Below, piece by piece: positions 5,448 to 5,497 of a stretch of 5,497 nucleotides of DNA. Source of the stretch: CAYPPG01 sp964412555. GTDB taxonomy: Bacteria > Hinthialibacterota > Hinthialibacteria > Hinthialibacterales > Hinthialibacteraceae. The stretch lies in NCBI GenBank assembly GCA_964412555.1, contig CAYPPG010000144.1, positions 1 through 5,497 of the forward strand, read 5' to 3'. The notes beneath the pieces were generated by a model. The model worked only from the letters and a program-made list of their open reading frames with translations, searched no databases and was not told where the DNA came from. Each line of letters begins with the position of its first letter. Position 1 is the stretch's first letter. The translations under genes and the position numbers were made by a program.

Positions 5448-5497
5448 ATGATGAAAATGGCAAACGAAACAAGATACGATATTTGGAAAGAGATCAC
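5448..5497 (+). CDS. Start of a divergent gene running off the right edge
   Basis: From ATG 5448 the frame reads MMKMANETRYDIWKEI and continues past the window. ATGs at 5451 and 5457 are alternative starts. The residues look like a normal soluble N-terminus, and the frame begins at the expected distance from the TATA-like element shared with the RHH gene. There is no ribosome binding site, which fits a leaderless message. Only 16 codons are visible, so the call is tentative and no function can be given. If real, it is the gene divergently paired with, and possibly controlled by, the RHH regulator. Confidence 0.4.
   Translation, partial: MMKMANETRYDIWKEI

Noticed and set aside
5388..5497. Upstream extension of the RHH frame to the window edge
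   Set aside because: The frame has no stop, but the residues are His, Cys and Phe rich, no RHH protein needs such an extension and the segment contains the TATA element.

Overview
The window holds one two-gene unit on the plus strand, a metallophosphoesterase (588-1712) and a long coiled-coil ATPase (1709-4435), which together form a divergent Mre11-Rad50 (SbcD-SbcC type) pair. It is flanked by the tail of a putative DNA-binding protein on the left and by a small minus-strand regulator cluster on the right.

Layout. 1-338: C-terminal end of a protein with a Lys/Pro/Arg-rich linker and a small helix-turn-helix-like domain; its start lies outside the window. 339-587: AT-rich spacer with a T-tract and short GTTCAAA repeats but no convincing gene. 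588-4435: the nuclease/ATPase pair, joined by an ATGA overlap and a strong Shine-Dalgarno site. 4436-4568: convergent spacer with T-tracts and two interleaved inverted repeats. 5387 down to 4569, minus strand: a ribbon-helix-helix plus winged-helix regulator, then a 60-residue ORF overlapping its 3' end, then an 80-residue ORF, both of unknown function. 5388-5447: a divergent promoter region with a near-symmetric TATA element exactly midway between the regulator's GTG and the ATG of a plus-strand ORF (5448 onward) that leaves the window.

Organism. The signals are mixed and I cannot name a taxon. The TATA-like element about 26 bases from both start codons, the apparently leaderless regulator start, termination-like T-tracts and the regulator's RHH-winged-helix form point to an archaeon, perhaps of the methanogen/ANME kind. 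The strong Shine-Dalgarno sites, the mainly CGN arginine codons of the ATPase and the resemblance of the pair to SbcCD-like proteins of bacteria such as Planctomycetes or Poribacteria (from memory, not searched) would fit a bacterium or genes acquired from one.

How the genes work together. The ATPase and nuclease should form a DNA-end-processing machine, ATP-driven closure of the ATPase heads controlling access of DNA to the nuclease. Both depart from the textbook pair: the nuclease has Gln where motif I normally has His, and the ATPase has no CXXC zinc hook but an apparently globular insert at the hook position. The right-hand cluster looks like an independent, probably autoregulated unit; nothing in the sequence ties it functionally to the pair.
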